From assembly GCF_018228765.1 (NCBI RefSeq), contig NZ_CP073695.1:186001-250000 (forward strand): a stretch of 64,000 nt of DNA, in the 5' to 3' direction. Shown piece by piece: positions 50,441-63,702 of the stretch. The notes under the pieces were generated by a model. The model saw only the letters and a program-made list of their open reading frames with translations, was not told where the DNA came from and did no database searches. The translations under genes and the position numbers were made by a program. The stretch comes from Halorubrum ruber (GTDB lineage Archaea; Halobacteriota; Halobacteria; Halobacteriales; Haloferacaceae). The stretch's first letter is position 1. Each line of letters begins with the position of its first letter.

Positions 50441-52873
50441 ATGAGCGACCGCACCCGATCGGACGGCGAGGGGTTCCTCGACGCGGCCGACGAGGCGCTC
50501 CGGGGGGCGTACGACCCGCCGATGAGCCTCGCCTCGTACGTCGACCGCGTGTTGGAGAACCCGACCGCGGCCGCCTCCGGCGCGGGGTACGTCCTCGCGG
50601 CCGTCGAGTCGTTCGGAACCCGCGAGGTCCACGAGCGCGGCGAGACGCTCGACCGGTACCGCTTCTTCGACGACCCGGCGAACGACGGCGAACACGCCGT
50701 CCTCGGCAACACCCGCGCGCTCAACGGGTTCGTCGACGACCTCCGCGCAGCCGCGACCGGGCGGGGCGGCGACGAGACGATAGTCTGGGTCGACGGGCCG
50801 ACCGCGACGGGGAAATCGGAGTTCAAGCGGTGCCTAATCAACGGGCTCCGCGCGTTCTCGAAGACGGACGCCGGCCGGCGGTACACCGTCGAGTGGAACG
50901 TCACGGGTGCCGGGGCCGGCGTCGGCGGGGGCGGCGGCGCGGGCGCGGCGTCGCTCTCGTACGGCGACGGCGGCGACGCCGGGGAGTGGTACCGCAGTCC
51001 GGTCCAGTCGCATCCGCTGTCGGTGTTCCCCGCGGGGGTCAGGGAGTCGATCGCCGACGCGGTCGGCGGCGACGCCTACCCGATCGCCGCCGACGTGGAG
51101 CTGGATCCGTTCAGCCGCGAGGCGTACGACCACCTGGAGTCGGCCTGCCGCGAGCGCGGGCGCCGCGACCTCTTCTCGGCGATCACCGACCGGGACCACC
51201 TCCGGGTGACCAGCTACGTGGTCGACGTCGGCCAGGGAGTGGGGGTCCTCCACGCCGAGGACGACGGGACGCCGAAAGAGCGGCTCGTCGGCTCGTGGAT
51301 GGGCGGCATGCTGCGCGAGCTCGACTCGCGCGGCCGGAAGAACCCGCAGGCGTTCAGCTACGACGGCGTGCTCTCGCAGGGGAACGGCGTCGCTACGGTC
51401 GTCGAGGACGCGAGCCAGCACGCGGACCTGCTCCGGCGGCTGCTCAACGTCCCCGACGAGCGGCGGGTGAAGTTAGACAAGGGGATCGGGATGGACCTTG
51501 ACACCCAGCTGATCGTCATTTCGAATCCAGACCTCGACGCGGAGTTAGACCGGCACGCCGAGCGCGGCGACGCCGACCCGCTGAAGGCGCTGAAGCGCCG
51601 GCTCTCGAAACACGAGTTCCGCTACCTCACGAACCGCCGGCTGGAGGCGCGGCTCCTCCGCAGAGAGATCGCCGGCGCGACGGCGGTGGAGGGGGCGGGC
51701 GACGCGGACGACGCGACGGTCGGAGCGGGCGCCATCGCGGGGGGCGACAGCGGCGACGACGCGGCGGGCGCGCGCGCCGACCCCGGCGCGGCGCCGCTGT
51801 CGATCGAGGTCCGGGAGTCGGACGGCGCGGCCGTCGAGCGCGAGATCGCGCCCCACGCGGTCGGGGCCGCCGCGCTGTACGCGGTCGTCACGCGGCTCGA
51901 CGCCGACGACTCGCCGGGCGACCTCGACCTGATCGAGACGGCGGAGCTGTACGAGACGGGCGAGGTCCGGCGCGGCGACGACGCGGTCACCGTCGACGAC
52001 GTCACCCTCGCCGCGGGGGACGGCCGTAACGGGATCCCCGTCACCTACGCCCGCGACGCGGTCGCCGACCTGCTCGCGACGACGGCCGACCGCAGCCATC
52101 CCGACCTCCCCGTCGAGCACGTCGTCACCCCGACGGACGTGCTCGACGCGATGGCGGACGGGCTCGCCGACGCGCCGGTCTTCTCGCGGGCCGAGGCCGC
52201 GGAGTTCGAGGGGCGCCGCGGACCGGTCGCCGAGCGGGTCCGCGAGCGCCAGCGCGAGGACGTGATCGACGCGATACTCGCCGAGGAGACCGTCTCGACG
52301 GAGACCGTCGCGGAGTACGTCGAACACGTGTACGCGTGGGACGAGGACGACCCGACCGACCGCGAGCGCGCCGACGAGGCGCCGGACCCGCTCGCGATGA
52401 AGGTGTTCGAGACGGAGACGCTCGGGCGGTTCGACGAGAGCGACTACCGCGGGACCGACCCGACCCGCGACGTCGAGCGCTTCCGGCGCGAGCGGGTGAT
52501 CCGCGGACTCACGCGGTACGCGTGGCGCAACCGCGGCGAGGAGTTCAGCGTCGACGACGTCGACCTCGCAGAGGTGCCGGAGCTGAAGGCGGTGATCGAC
52601 GCGAACGACCTGGAAGACGTGAAGCGGCGGTTCCCCGACCTCGACCCCGCCGCGTGGGCCGACCCGCCGACCGACACAGAGACGGAGCGCGTGAAGGCCG
52701 AGACGGTCGAGCGGCTCCGCGAGCGCGGCTACAGCCGCGCGTCGGCGGAGCTGACGAGTCGGGCGGTGATGGTGGACGTGCGCGAGGAGTGGCCCGACGT
52801 CGACGCCGGCCGCGCCGGCGACGAGGGGCCGGACGACGCCGACCGGAACGGGGGTGGTGACCCGTGGGACTGA
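50441..52873 (+). CDS. Second PrkA-type protein kinase / AAA+ paralogue
   Basis: 810 aa. Same architecture as the gene before it, but diverged. Walker A is GPTATGKS (about residues 119-126), SPVQSHPL corresponds to SPMSQDPL, and [14 protein letters not shown] replaces the GRTNMPEY stretch. It has a Gly/Ala-rich insertion after Walker A (about 152-178) and an acidic insert (about 405-450). The two kinases may form a hetero-complex or have distinct targets. The ATG at 50441 lies 1 nt after the first kinase's stop. The stop region overlaps the next gene by 10 bp. Confidence 0.9.
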   Translation: MSDRTRSDGEGFLDAADEALRGAYDPPMSLASYVDRVLENPTAAASGAGYVLAAVESFGTREVHERGETLDRYRFFDDPANDGEHAVLGNTRALNGFVDDLRAAATGRGGDETIVWVDGPTATGKSEFKRCLINGLRAFSKTDAGRRYTVEWNVTGAGAGVGGGGGAGAASLSYGDGGDAGEWYRSPVQSHPLSVFPAGVRESIADAVGGDAYPIAADVELDPFSREAYDHLESACRERGRRDLFSAITDRDHLRVTSYVVDVGQGVGVLHAEDDGTPKERLVGSWMGGMLRELDSRGRKNPQAFSYDGVLSQGNGVATVVEDASQHADLLRRLLNVPDERRVKLDKGIGMDLDTQLIVISNPDLDAELDRHAERGDADPLKALKRRLSKHEFRYLTNRRLEARLLRREIAGATAVEGAGDADDATVGAGAIAGGDSGDDAAGARADPGAAPLSIEVRESDGAAVEREIAPHAVGAAALYAVVTRLDADDSPGDLDLIETAELYETGEVRRGDDAVTVDDVTLAAGDGRNGIPVTYARDAVADLLATTADRSHPDLPVEHVVTPTDVLDAMADGLADAPVFSRAEAAEFEGRRGPVAERVRERQREDVIDAILAEETVSTETVAEYVEHVYAWDEDDPTDRERADEAPDPLAMKVFETETLGRFDESDYRGTDPTRDVERFRRERVIRGLTRYAWRNRGEEFSVDDVDLAEVPELKAVIDANDLEDVKRRFPDLDPAAWADPPTDTETERVKAETVERLRERGYSRASAELTSRAVMVDVREEWPDVDAGRAGDEGPDDADRNGGGDPWD

Positions 52874-54249
52874 CGGAGGACCGCGAGCGGTTCCGCGAGG
52901 TGGGCGAGAGCCGTCGGGAGGACCTCGCGGAGTTCATCAGCCACGGCGACCTCGGCGGCTCCGACGCCGACCGGGTCAAGATTCCGGTGAAGGTGGTCGA
53001 CCTCCCCGCCTTCGAGTACGACCAGCGGTCGGCCGGCGGCGTGGGGCAGGGCGGCGACGGCCAGCCCCAGCCCGGCCAGCCGGTCGAGCCAGAGCCGGGC
53101 GATGGCGACGAGGAGGGCGACCCGGGCGAGGAGGGCGGCGACCACGAGTACTACGAGATGGACCCCGAGGAGTTCGCCCGCGAGCTCGACGAGGCGCTCG
53201 GGCTCGACCTCGAACCGAAGGGGAAGCGGGTGGTCGAGGAGGTGGAGGGCGACTTCACCGACACCGCTCGCTCCGGGCCGCGCGGCACCCTCGACGTCGA
53301 CGAGTTCTTCAAGCGCGGACTGAAGCGGCACCTCGCGACCGACTTCGACGGGGAGTACGTCCGCGAGGGGCTGTTCGTCGACGGCGCCGACGTCGACGAC
53401 GTCTTCGCGTGGGCGCGCGACCAAGGGATTCCGGTCTCCCGCGCGTGGATCGCCGACGCCGCGGCGACCCTCGAAGACGAGCGGGCCGAGCCGGTCGCGG
53501 CGCTCGACCGCTGGGAGAGCTTCGACGCGCTCGACGCCGAAGTCGACCGGGAGCCAGTCACCCACCGGATCCGCCGGGAGGGGCTCGACAGCGTCCCCTT
53601 CCGTCGCGAGGACGAGCGGTTCCGCCACCCGGAGGTGATAGAGAAGCGCGAGCGTAACGTCGTCGTGATCAACGTGCGCGACGCCTCCGGCTCGATGCGG
53701 GAGACGAAGCGCGAGCTGGTCGAGCGGGTGTTCACCCCGATGGACTGGTACCTCACCGGGAAGTACGACGCCGCCGAGTTCCGGTACGTCGTCCACGACG
53801 CGGAGGCGTGGGAGGTCGACCGCGAGGAGTTCTTCGGGATCCAGTCCGGGGGCGGCACCCGGATCTCCAGCGCGTACGAGTTAGTCGAGGAGATCGTCGA
53901 GGAGTATCCGTACGACGAGTGGAACCGGTACGTGTTCGCCGCGGGCGACTCCGAGAACGCCGGCAGCGACACGACGGAGAAGGTGATCCCGCTGATGGAG
54001 TCGATCGACGCCAACCTACACGCGTACGTGGAGACCCAGCCCGGCGACGGCGCCGCGAACGCCCGCCACGCCGACGAGGTCGAGGCGGCGTTCGGCGACG
54101 CCGACGACGTAGCGGTCGCGCGCGTCTCCGAGCCGGACGACGTGACGGACGCGATCTACGAGATCCTCAGCACCGAGGCCGAAGCCGACGGATCCGGGAC
54201 CGCCGACGGCCGCGCGACCGGGCGGACCGACGGGGGTGAGCGGCGATGA
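52864..54249 (+). CDS. yeaH: YeaH/YhbH (UPF0229, DUF444) family protein
   Basis: 461 aa. The N-terminal half is helical and acidic with a Gln/Pro/Gly-rich linker (about 60-100). The C-terminal half is a von Willebrand A-like domain with the MIDAS sequence DASGSM (about residues 273-278) and [16 protein letters not shown]0229 proteins are partners of PrkA in bacteria. A GTG start overlaps the upstream kinase gene by 10 bp, and its end overlaps spoVR by 4 bp (ATGA), so all four genes are translationally coupled. Confidence 0.9.
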   Translation: MGLTEDRERFREVGESRREDLAEFISHGDLGGSDADRVKIPVKVVDLPAFEYDQRSAGGVGQGGDGQPQPGQPVEPEPGDGDEEGDPGEEGGDHEYYEMDPEEFARELDEALGLDLEPKGKRVVEEVEGDFTDTARSGPRGTLDVDEFFKRGLKRHLATDFDGEYVREGLFVDGADVDDVFAWARDQGIPVSRAWIADAAATLEDERAEPVAALDRWESFDALDAEVDREPVTHRIRREGLDSVPFRREDERFRHPEVIEKRERNVVVINVRDASGSMRETKRELVERVFTPMDWYLTGKYDAAEFRYVVHDAEAWEVDREEFFGIQSGGGTRISSAYELVEEIVEEYPYDEWNRYVFAAGDSENAGSDTTEKVIPLMESIDANLHAYVETQPGDGAANARHADEVEAAFGDADDVAVARVSEPDDVTDAIYEILSTEAEADGSGTADGRATGRTDGGERR

Positions 54250-56330
54250 GGAACGACCGGATCGAGGCGAAACGCGAGGCCGAGTCGCTGGACGAGCCGG
54301 CCCGCGAGGCGCGCGACCTCGCCGAGCGGCTCGGGTTAGAGCCGTACCCGGTGCGCTACTGGGTGGTCGACCACGACCAGATGAACGAGCTGATCGCCTA
54401 CGGCGGCTTCCAGCGCCGGTACCCGCACTGGCGGTGGGGGATGAACTACGAGCAACAAAAAAAGAAGGACCGCCACGGGTTAGGGAAGGCGTTCGAGATC
54501 GTCAACAACGACGACCCGGCGCACGCGTTCCTCCAGGAGTCGAACTCGACGGCCGACCAGAAGGCCGTCATCACCCATGTGGAGGCGCACGCCGACTTCT
54601 TCGCGAACAACGAGTGGTTCGGGCTGTACGCCGACCGCGGCGAGGACGGCCCGAACGCGGCGGCCCGGTTAGAGCGCAACGCCGACCGGATCGCGGCGAT
54701 CGCGGAGCGGACGGACGTCGACCGCGACGAGGTGGAGCGCCTGATCGACGCCGTGACCGCGTTGGAGGACACGATCGACCAGCACAGCCCGGTCGACGCC
54801 GCCCGGTCGGTCGAGGAGCCGGGCGTCGCGGCGGACGTGAGCGACGGGGACGACGACCCGCTGGCGGCGATCGAAGCGCGGATCGACGACCTCGACCTCT
54901 CCGAGGAGGTGCGCCGCGACGTGTTCGACGACGAGTGGCTCGAAGCGCGGGGCGAGGGGATCGAACCCGAGGAGCCGCGCCCGGACGTGCTCGCGTTCCT
55001 GCGCGACCATGGAAAGCGGTACGACCCGGAGAGCGGCAAGGCGGTCGACCGCGAGCCCTGGGAGACGACCGTCATCGACGCGATCCGCGAGGAGGCGTAC
55101 TACTTCGCCGGGCAGAAGCAGACGAAGGTGATGAACGAGGGGTGGGCGACGTACTGGGAGTCGGTGATGATGGGCGGCGAGGGGTTCGCCGGGCCCGACG
55201 AGTTCCTCACGTACGCCGACCACATGTCCCGGGTGCTCGGCTCGCCCGGGCTCAACCCGTACAAGCTCGGCTTCGAGCTGTGGACGCACGTGGAGCTGCG
55301 GGCCGCCCGCCGAGAGGTAACCGACAAGCTGCTCCGCGTCGAGGGGGTGACCGCCGAGAACTTCCACTCGCGGGTCGACCTCGACGAGGTCGCGGCCCTG
55401 CTCGAACCGCACCCGGCGATCGCGGGCGCCGGTCCGGCGACGCTCGACGAGCTCGCCGATCTGGCCGCCGCCGGCGACTCTCGCGTGGACGCCGAAGCGG
55501 TCGACCGGGCGCTCTCCGCTCGGGACGGCTCCGGCAGCGGTCCCGGTGAGGGCGAGACGGGCGGCGACGGCGACGAGATGGACGTCGAGCGCTACCCGTG
55601 GAAGCTGCTCACCCGCGAGGGACTCGCGGAGCGACACTACGTCCTCTCGCGTCCGGAACACAGGGGCGCGCTCCGGAACGTCTCCCGGGAGGCGCTCGAA
55701 GAGCAGGCCCGGTACCTGTTCGACGTGGACCGGTACGAGACGGTCGCGGAGGCCGTCGCGGACGTCGACCGCACGGCCGGCTGGGAGCGCATGTTCGAGG
55801 TGCGCGAGAGCCACAACGACGTGACGTTCGTCGACGCGTTCCTCACGGACGAGTTCGTCCGCGAGGGGAACTACTTCACCTACGAGTACAGCCGCGCCGC
55901 CGAGGAGCACCGCGTCGCCAGCGTCGACGCCGACGACGTGCGGAAGAAGCTGCTCCTCCGATTCACGAACTTCGGGAAGCCAACGATCGTCGTGTTGGAC
56001 GGGAACTTCCGGAACCGGGGGGAGCTCCTCTTGGGCCACCGGTACAACGGCGTCGCGCTCGACGAGGAGCGCGCGAAGGCGACCCTGAAGCGCGTATTCG
56101 AGCTGTGGGGCCGCCCGGTGAATCTCGCGACGATCCGCGTCGAGTACGACGACGGCGAGGTCCGGCGCGCCAAGCGGCGCGGCGAGGAGCCGGAGGGCAC
56201 CGAGGTCGGCGTGCGGCTCCAGTACGACGGCGGCGAGGTGACGGAACACGACCTCGACGCCGAGACCGAATCCCGGATCGCGGCCGACGACGTCGACTAC
56301 GACACGAAGCCCGACGACTGGCTGGCGTGA
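54246..56330 (+). CDS. spoVR: SpoVR family protein
   Basis: 694 aa. SpoVR/YcgB motifs: [59 protein letters not shown] and the C-terminal [26 protein letters not shown]. It is needed for spore cortex formation in Bacillus, and in other organisms belongs to the PrkA/YeaH stress module. A roughly 90-residue acidic insertion (around 150-250) lengthens it relative to the bacterial protein. Its molecular activity is not known. Confidence 0.93.
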   Translation: MRNDRIEAKREAESLDEPAREARDLAERLGLEPYPVRYWVVDHDQMNELIAYGGFQRRYPHWRWGMNYEQQKKKDRHGLGKAFEIVNNDDPAHAFLQESNSTADQKAVITHVEAHADFFANNEWFGLYADRGEDGPNAAARLERNADRIAAIAERTDVDRDEVERLIDAVTALEDTIDQHSPVDAARSVEEPGVAADVSDGDDDPLAAIEARIDDLDLSEEVRRDVFDDEWLEARGEGIEPEEPRPDVLAFLRDHGKRYDPESGKAVDREPWETTVIDAIREEAYYFAGQKQTKVMNEGWATYWESVMMGGEGFAGPDEFLTYADHMSRVLGSPGLNPYKLGFELWTHVELRAARREVTDKLLRVEGVTAENFHSRVDLDEVAALLEPHPAIAGAGPATLDELADLAAAGDSRVDAEAVDRALSARDGSGSGPGEGETGGDGDEMDVERYPWKLLTREGLAERHYVLSRPEHRGALRNVSREALEEQARYLFDVDRYETVAEAVADVDRTAGWERMFEVRESHNDVTFVDAFLTDEFVREGNYFTYEYSRAAEEHRVASVDADDVRKKLLLRFTNFGKPTIVVLDGNFRNRGELLLGHRYNGVALDEERAKATLKRVFELWGRPVNLATIRVEYDDGEVRRAKRRGEEPEGTEVGVRLQYDGGEVTEHDLDAETESRIAADDVDYDTKPDDWLA

Positions 56331-56409
56331 GGCGGCCGCGGGCGGCCCCGATATTCGCCGCTCCGGCCTTCGGACCGACACTTATGGCCGGCGGGCGACA
56401 AGGACGGAC

Positions 56410-57123
56410 ATGGACGCTCCGGAGACGGAGGCCGCCGAGCGCGGCGCCGACGGATCGCGCCCGCTCCCGGAGGGGACGCCGCTCGCGTTCGCGGACCGGG
56501 ACCCGACCGCGATCGACGACGCGACCGAGCTGTACCTGCTGGACCGGCACTCGGCCGCGGACGGCACCGTCAGGGTCCAGGTGGTAGACTGGGAGCGCGA
56601 CGGTGACCTGGTCCGCGTCGCCTACGCGCTCCCGACCGGCGAGCGCCTGCGCGACCGCTACCGCTGGCCGACCGCGGGCCGGTACGACGAGAGCGACTTC
56701 CTCGCGTTAGTCCGCGGGCTCGGCTACCCGCCGGGCGCCGCCGACCTGATCGCCGGGGAGTTCGCCCGCGCGCGCAGCGAGAACGGCCGCTGGCGGATCG
56801 TGACCGGGCGGCGGTCGGCCGGGGAGCGGGACTCCGACGCTGCGAGCGGCGCGAGCGGCGGGGAGCGGGCCGAACCCGCGACCGTGGCGGGCGAACGCGC
56901 CGGCGCGTCCGACGCGCCGTCCGCACTCGGGGAGCGCGTGCGGCGCCTCGACCCGATGGTGACGGGGAGCGCCGCGGTGGTCCTCCTCGTCCTCGCGGTC
57001 GTGATCCCGGCGACGCTGGCGACGCTGACGGGGGGACTCACGGCCGCGTCGGCCGCACTCGGCGGAGTCCTCGGGGCCGCCGCGCTGGCGACGCTGCGAC
57101 TGTCGATCGCCGCGGTGTCGTGA
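56410..57123 (+). CDS. Hypothetical protein with C-terminal membrane helices
   Basis: 237 aa. A soluble N-terminal domain (TELYLLDRHSAADGTVRVQVV then RYRWPTAGRYDESDFLALVRGLGY) is followed by a low-complexity linker and two C-terminal membrane helices (about 185-235). No family recognised. It starts 80 bp after spoVR, with CACTTATGG as the nearest AT-rich box, so it may have its own promoter. Confidence 0.65.
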   Translation: MDAPETEAAERGADGSRPLPEGTPLAFADRDPTAIDDATELYLLDRHSAADGTVRVQVVDWERDGDLVRVAYALPTGERLRDRYRWPTAGRYDESDFLALVRGLGYPPGAADLIAGEFARARSENGRWRIVTGRRSAGERDSDAASGASGGERAEPATVAGERAGASDAPSALGERVRRLDPMVTGSAAVVLLVLAVVIPATLATLTGGLTAASAALGGVLGAAALATLRLSIAAVS

Positions 57124-57148
57124 CAGGCATTCGAGAAACGGAGCGCGG

Positions 57149-57844
57149 CTACGGGAGCGACGCGATCAGCTCCGACACCGCCGCGACCTCGTCGTCGTTG
57201 ATCCCGTGGCCCATCCCCTCGTAGATCCGCTCGTCGACGTCGGCGCCGAGCGCCTCCAGCACCTCGGTCGTCTCGTGGACCCGCTCCTCGGGGATGTGCG
57301 GGTCGACGTCGCTGCAGCCGAGGAACGCGGGAGTGCCGGCGAGCGGGCCGTCCCCGTCCGCCGCGTCGCCGTCCGAGAGGTAGTCGTCGACGGCGACCGT
57401 CTCGCCGATCAGCCCGCCGCTGAAGACGGCGAGCCCGCCGTAGCGGGTCGGATTGCGGGCGACGAACTCGCTCGCGAGGCAGGCGCCCTGCGAGAAGCCG
57501 CCGACGAGGACGCGCTCACGGGCGATCCCGGCGTCGACCGCGCGGTCGACCGCGGCGCCGACCGCCCGGAGGCCGGAACTCCGACCCGGCTCGTTGTCTT
57601 CGACCGGGGCGAGGAAGGAGTTCGGATACCAGGTGTTGCCGGCCGCGGCAGGCGCCAACAGCGCGACGTCGCGGTCGCCGGCCAACTGTTCACCCAGGTC
57701 GACGACGCTCCGAGCGGTCGCGCCGCGGCCGTGAATGAGTACGAGCGCCGCGTCGGCGTCGGCGAGCGGCGTCCCGGCCGTGACCAGCGGCTCGTCGCCG
57801 TGGGGGTCGTCGCCGGCGTTCGGGTCCGGAGCGCTGCCGGTCAT
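57149..57844 (-). CDS. Phospholipase/carboxylesterase-family alpha/beta hydrolase
   Basis: 231 aa. Catalytic triad: Ser in GFSQGA (about 118), Asp in GCSDVDPHIP (about 180) and His in GMGHGIN (about 213). The oxyanion region is LIHGRGATA. It belongs to the YpfH/MhqD-like carboxylesterases. The start codon follows the VOC gene stop by 1 nt, so they form an operon. Together they resemble the MhqO (dioxygenase)/MhqD (hydrolase) pair of quinone and aromatic detoxification. The substrate is not shown by sequence. Confidence 0.87.
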   Translation of the reverse strand: MTGSAPDPNAGDDPHGDEPLVTAGTPLADADAALVLIHGRGATARSVVDLGEQLAGDRDVALLAPAAAGNTWYPNSFLAPVEDNEPGRSSGLRAVGAAVDRAVDAGIARERVLVGGFSQGACLASEFVARNPTRYGGLAVFSGGLIGETVAVDDYLSDGDAADGDGPLAGTPAFLGCSDVDPHIPEERVHETTEVLEALGADVDERIYEGMGHGINDDEVAAVSELIASLP

Positions 57845-57845
57845 C

Positions 57846-58460
57846 TCAGACCCCCACGCCGGCGTCGGCGTCGGGCAGGTCGTGTTTGTTCACCGGGAGT
57901 CCGAGCTCCTCGAGGGCCCCCTCCATGTGGCGGTCCTGCGCGAAGTCGGCGCCGTCCTCCTCGCGGAGGCGCTGCGCGGTCGCGAGCACCTCGCCCTTCC
58001 GGTCGTCGGGGATCTCGTACTTGTCGGCCGACAGCTCGATGACGAGCCCGTTGTTGTCCTGGGTGTAAATCGAGTGGAAGATGCCGCGGTCGAACACGTT
58101 GTACCCCTTGCCCGCCTCCTCAAGCGCCGCCATGATATCCTCGTACTCGTCGGGCTCGACGCTGAAACACAGGTGGTGGACGGCGCCCGTGTTGACGCGC
58201 TGACCGCGCGCGGACGCCCGCTCGTCGCTCACGAACACCGTGAGAATCCGGCCGTCGCCGGTGTCGAAGAAGAGGTGCGTCTGCGAGGGGTCGTCGAGGT
58301 TCGGCTGGCGCAACACGAGCGGCATCCCGAGCAGGTCGCGGTAGAAGGCGAGCGTGTCCTCCTCGTTGCTCCCCCAGACCGTGATGTGATCGGTGCCGCT
58401 GGTGTGGAACGGTGCGTCCGGGAGCTCCGACGTGACCGGAGCCGGCTTCTCGTCGCTCAT
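57846..58460 (-). CDS. VOC-family (ring-cleaving dioxygenase-like) protein
   Basis: 204 aa. Vicinal-oxygen-chelate fold. The first module begins GTDHITVWGSNEEDTLAFYRDLLGMPLV, the second GAVHHLCFSVEPDEYEDIM and ends NGLVIELS. Metal ligand candidates are His in TDHITV, His in VHHLCF and Glu in VIELS. It could be a ring-cleaving dioxygenase or related lyase. The linked esterase supports a degradative role. The ATG at 58460 begins the acidic N-terminus. A TTTATACGCC box lies about 25 nt upstream on the minus strand. Confidence 0.87.
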   Translation of the reverse strand: MSDEKPAPVTSELPDAPFHTSGTDHITVWGSNEEDTLAFYRDLLGMPLVLRQPNLDDPSQTHLFFDTGDGRILTVFVSDERASARGQRVNTGAVHHLCFSVEPDEYEDIMAALEEAGKGYNVFDRGIFHSIYTQDNNGLVIELSADKYEIPDDRKGEVLATAQRLREEDGADFAQDRHMEGALEELGLPVNKHDLPDADAGVGV

Positions 58461-58584
58461 ACCGATCGAAAGGCGACCGAGGCGTATAAAAGCGAGAGGG
58501 ACGGGACGGTGACCGGCTGACACCGGTGTTATCCGGCCGACTTCCTCCGAGGAGGTAGCCATCGGACTCCCCTCGGGACCGCCG

Positions 58585-58791
58585 TCACCGCTGCCAGACG
58601 GGCGGGGCGACGCCGAGCGCCCGAACGACGACGGGATACGCGACGGCGATAGCCAAGACGATCAGCAGCGACGCCGCGAGCCCGAGCCCGCCGAGGACGC
58701 GCTCGACGACCGCCAGCGCGGCGAACATAGCGACGAACATCACCGCCCAGTGGGGTGCGAGCTGTCGCACCTTCTCCATTGCCGAACTCAT
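58585..58791 (-). CDS. Small membrane protein
   Basis: 68 aa with two hydrophobic helices (WAVMFVAMFAALAVVERVL and LAASLLIVLAIAVAYPVVV). No family recognised. Its start is 76 bp from the next gene on the same strand. Met5 at 58779 is an alternative start. Confidence 0.55.
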   Translation of the reverse strand: MSSAMEKVRQLAPHWAVMFVAMFAALAVVERVLGGLGLAASLLIVLAIAVAYPVVVRALGVAPPVWQR

Positions 58792-58867
58792 GGTCTCGGT
58801 AGCGGTCCCGACAGGTAGTGACTGTCGGTTGAACGGAGCGGACCCGAATGAAAACGCCGGTCGGCGG

Positions 58868-59707
58868 TCAGTACCGCGACGGGATGAACGCCATCCCGGC
58901 GAGCATGATCGACGACAGGACCGAGAGGACGAGGACGCGCGAGAGACCGCTGTTGTACTGGTTGAACCGTTCTATCTCGGTGACCTGCGCCTCGTATGCC
59001 TCGATGTCGGTCGACATCCGAAGCGTCGACGCGTCGGGGAAGTGCGCGACGTACTCCGTGTCGCCGATCGTCACCGTCGACTGCTGGGCGAGCTCGACCG
59101 TCTCCGTCTCGGTGGTCTCCCACACGAGGACGGCCCCGTCGGCCGTCACGTCGTCGATTGTGACCGTCTGCCCGTCGTACTCGAGCGTCTCGCCCGTCGC
59201 GTACGACCGCTCTTCGGGCGCGGGGAAGTACTCGTCGACGGGCACCAGCGTCCGATCGCCGTTCTCGTCGGTCACCGCGACATACTCGCCGTCCTCGAGG
59301 GTGACCGTCTCGTTTTCCGCATCGTCGTCGGCCTCGAGGATCGCCTGCCGGTCGAGCACCTCGACGAGCGTGAACTCGCTGGCGTTCTCCCCGGCGATCT
59401 CGACGCGCCACTCGCGGTCGTCGACCGAGACGGTCGACTCGTTCGCCCACGTTTCGGATGTCTCCGCCGTGAACTCGCGTTCGAGCGTGCCCGAGATGAC
59501 CATCTGGCCATCGTCGTTCTCGCTTTCAGAGATGCCGGCCACGACGTACGTCTCGTCGCCGACTTCGATCGAGTCGTTTTGCGAGGCGTCAATTTCCGGA
59601 TTTTCGAGCGCTATCTCCGGACTCTCGGCCGTCGCGGTCAGCGCACCCGCCACGCCCGCAACGGCGAGGAACAGCGCGACAAACACGGCCACAGCGCGTC
59701 GTTGCAT
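58868..59707 (-). CDS. Exported membrane-anchored protein, hypothetical
   Basis: 279 aa. An N-terminal signal peptide (VAVFVALFLAVAGVAGALTATAES) and a C-terminal membrane helix (RVLVLSVLSSIMLAGMAFI) bracket a beta-rich extracellular domain. Three related segments have the form EVGDETYVVAG, SVDDREWRVEIAG and TIGDTEYVAHF. It is anchored with the tail inside and the domain outside. Function unknown. It is close to the rRNA operon but has its own TAACGGTT-type upstream sequence. Confidence 0.7.
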   Translation of the reverse strand: MQRRAVAVFVALFLAVAGVAGALTATAESPEIALENPEIDASQNDSIEVGDETYVVAGISESENDDGQMVISGTLEREFTAETSETWANESTVSVDDREWRVEIAGENASEFTLVEVLDRQAILEADDDAENETVTLEDGEYVAVTDENGDRTLVPVDEYFPAPEERSYATGETLEYDGQTVTIDDVTADGAVLVWETTETETVELAQQSTVTIGDTEYVAHFPDASTLRMSTDIEAYEAQVTEIERFNQYNSGLSRVLVLSVLSSIMLAGMAFIPSRY

Positions 59708-59796
59708 AGTTCACGCATGGGTCACCCGGTGTTTAACGGTTACTAAGCGGGTCAGTTCGTGGGACCGATCGGCCGGTTCGTCTCGAAAAAGTCGAA

Positions 59797-59872
59797 AGCC
59801 AAGGGCCGGATTTGAACCGGCGTTGGGCGGCTCTGCAGGCCGCTGCGTCTGACCAGACTCTGCCACCTTGGC
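59797..59872 (-). tRNA. tRNA-Cys (anticodon GCA)
   Basis: Minus-strand acceptor GCCAAGG pairs with CCTTGGC. The anticodon arm is GCGGC-CTGCAGA-GCCGC (anticodon GCA) and the T-arm CGCCGGTTCAAATCCGGC. 76 nt, no intron. It is the usual last gene of haloarchaeal rRNA loci. A CTAAACTTAAACG box about 35 nt upstream, behind the rRNA terminator, suggests its own promoter. Confidence 0.94.
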
Positions 59873-59939
59873 GCCAAGCGAAGGTACCGCTGTCGAGCGT
59901 TTAAGTTTAGCGGTCGGATGCGAGCGCGGTGGCTCGCTG

Positions 59940-59980
59940 GATATGAAAAAAGCCCACGGACACAACGTCCGTGGGCTTGG
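59940..59980 (-). terminator. Intrinsic-type terminator after the 5S gene
   Basis: On the minus strand AAGCCCACGGAC and GTCCGTGGGCTT form a perfect 12-bp stem (59950-59961 with 59967-59978), followed at once by TTTTTTCATAT. It lies between the 5S 3' end and tRNA-Cys. Confidence 0.8.
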
Positions 59981-60003
59981 TGGGATGGGTCCCGTATGAG
60001 TGG

Positions 60004-60125
60004 GCAGGCGGCGACTCGTGGTTCCCAGAGGATCGCTCACTCCAGTACTTCACGATACGCTGGTGGGCTTAACTTCCGTGTTCGGAATGGGTACGGGTGT
60101 TTCCCCACCGCTCTGGCCGCCTTTA
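60004..60125 (-). rRNA. rrf: 5S rRNA
   Basis: The minus strand reads AAAGGCGGCCAGAGCGGTGG, then CACCCGTACCCATTCCGAAC and ACACGGAAGTTAAGCCCACC, the classical archaeal 5S sequence. The closing helix pairs GGCGGC with GCCGCC. The exact ends are uncertain by a few bases. Confidence 0.93.
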
Positions 60126-60201
60126 TGCCGACTCTCGGAGTTGAACCGAGACCCGCTGTAGCCTCTACAGCGAGACGCCTGTGTCGGTCTGGTTCGATAC
60201 C

Positions 60202-60260
60202 AACCGTGTATACGTGCGATCCAGATACCGCCTGAACTCATGCGAGTCGTGGCGCGTCAG
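60202..60260 (-). other. 3' strand of the 23S pre-rRNA processing stem
   Basis: 60202-60225 is an exact reverse complement of 63293-63316 (24 bp), and 60232-60240 pairs with 63278-63286 (9 bp). The two helices are separated by unpaired bases (60226-60231 and 63287-63292) where the bulge-helix-bulge cleavage site would form. The pairing continues with mismatches to about 60252. This is the expected archaeal precursor stem that brackets 23S rRNA. Confidence 0.75.
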
Positions 60261-60272
60261 CGCCAATGAATG

Positions 60273-63180
<2,908 letters not shown>

Positions 63181-63262
63181 GTGTGTCAGCCAACTCTCCA
63201 GAAGAGAGTGCTGACGGTGTCAAGTGACATAGTGTCACCCGACTGTATATGGTTCACTGACG

Positions 63263-63316
63263 TTCCACGAACTCGGATGAGTTCAGTGGACGTCTGGATC
63301 GCACGTATACACGGTT
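63263..63316 (-). other. 5' strand of the 23S pre-rRNA processing stem
   Basis: Partner of 60202-60260, with a 24-bp perfect and then a 9-bp helix. It lies in the 16S-23S spacer just upstream (minus strand) of the 23S 5' end. Confidence 0.75.
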
Positions 63317-63455
63317 GTCATTGAATCGCCCCGGGTGTGACGGGGCGTTCGTCGAACCCTTCCCATCCGCGGTTTCCCGGGATGGTGCATCGGTCGTCGT
63401 GTTCGATCCGAGTCGCGTCTCCCATATAAGGGGACGGATTCGGACCGAACGGACA
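63317..63455 (-). promoter_or_regulatory. 16S-23S spacer after tRNA-Ala, with a possible internal promoter
   Basis: The minus strand has CCCCTTATATGGGAGACGCGACTCGGATCG around 63400-63433, which looks like a TATA box in the spacer. Internal spacer promoters have been described in Halobacterium rRNA operons. The rest holds no gene. Confidence 0.35.
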
Positions 63456-63527
63456 TGGACTCACTGGGATTCGAACCCAGGGCATCCTCCTTGCAAGGGA
63501 GGCACTCTACCGCTGAGCTATGAGCCC
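63456..63527 (-). tRNA. tRNA-Ala (anticodon UGC) in the rRNA spacer
   Basis: Minus-strand acceptor GGGCTCA pairs with TGAGTCC (one G-U). The anticodon arm is CCTCC-CTTGCAA-GGAGG (anticodon TGC) and the T-arm CTGGGTTCGAATCCCAG. 72 nt. tRNA-Ala between 16S and 23S is the standard euryarchaeal arrangement. Confidence 0.95.
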
Positions 63528-63702
63528 ACCTTCCCGCGAGGGGAAGGTCTGGTGTGTGTCGCGTTTGTGTTGCGAGCCGTGGTCGTTCTAAGGTGTCCAA
63601 GCCGGTGGATGGGCGGACGGTACACAGTCCAATGCGAATGAGTAGTGACCGTCGTGGTGACGGTCTAAGGTGAGCTCGCCCAGAGGGCGAGTCTCGGGTC
63701 GG

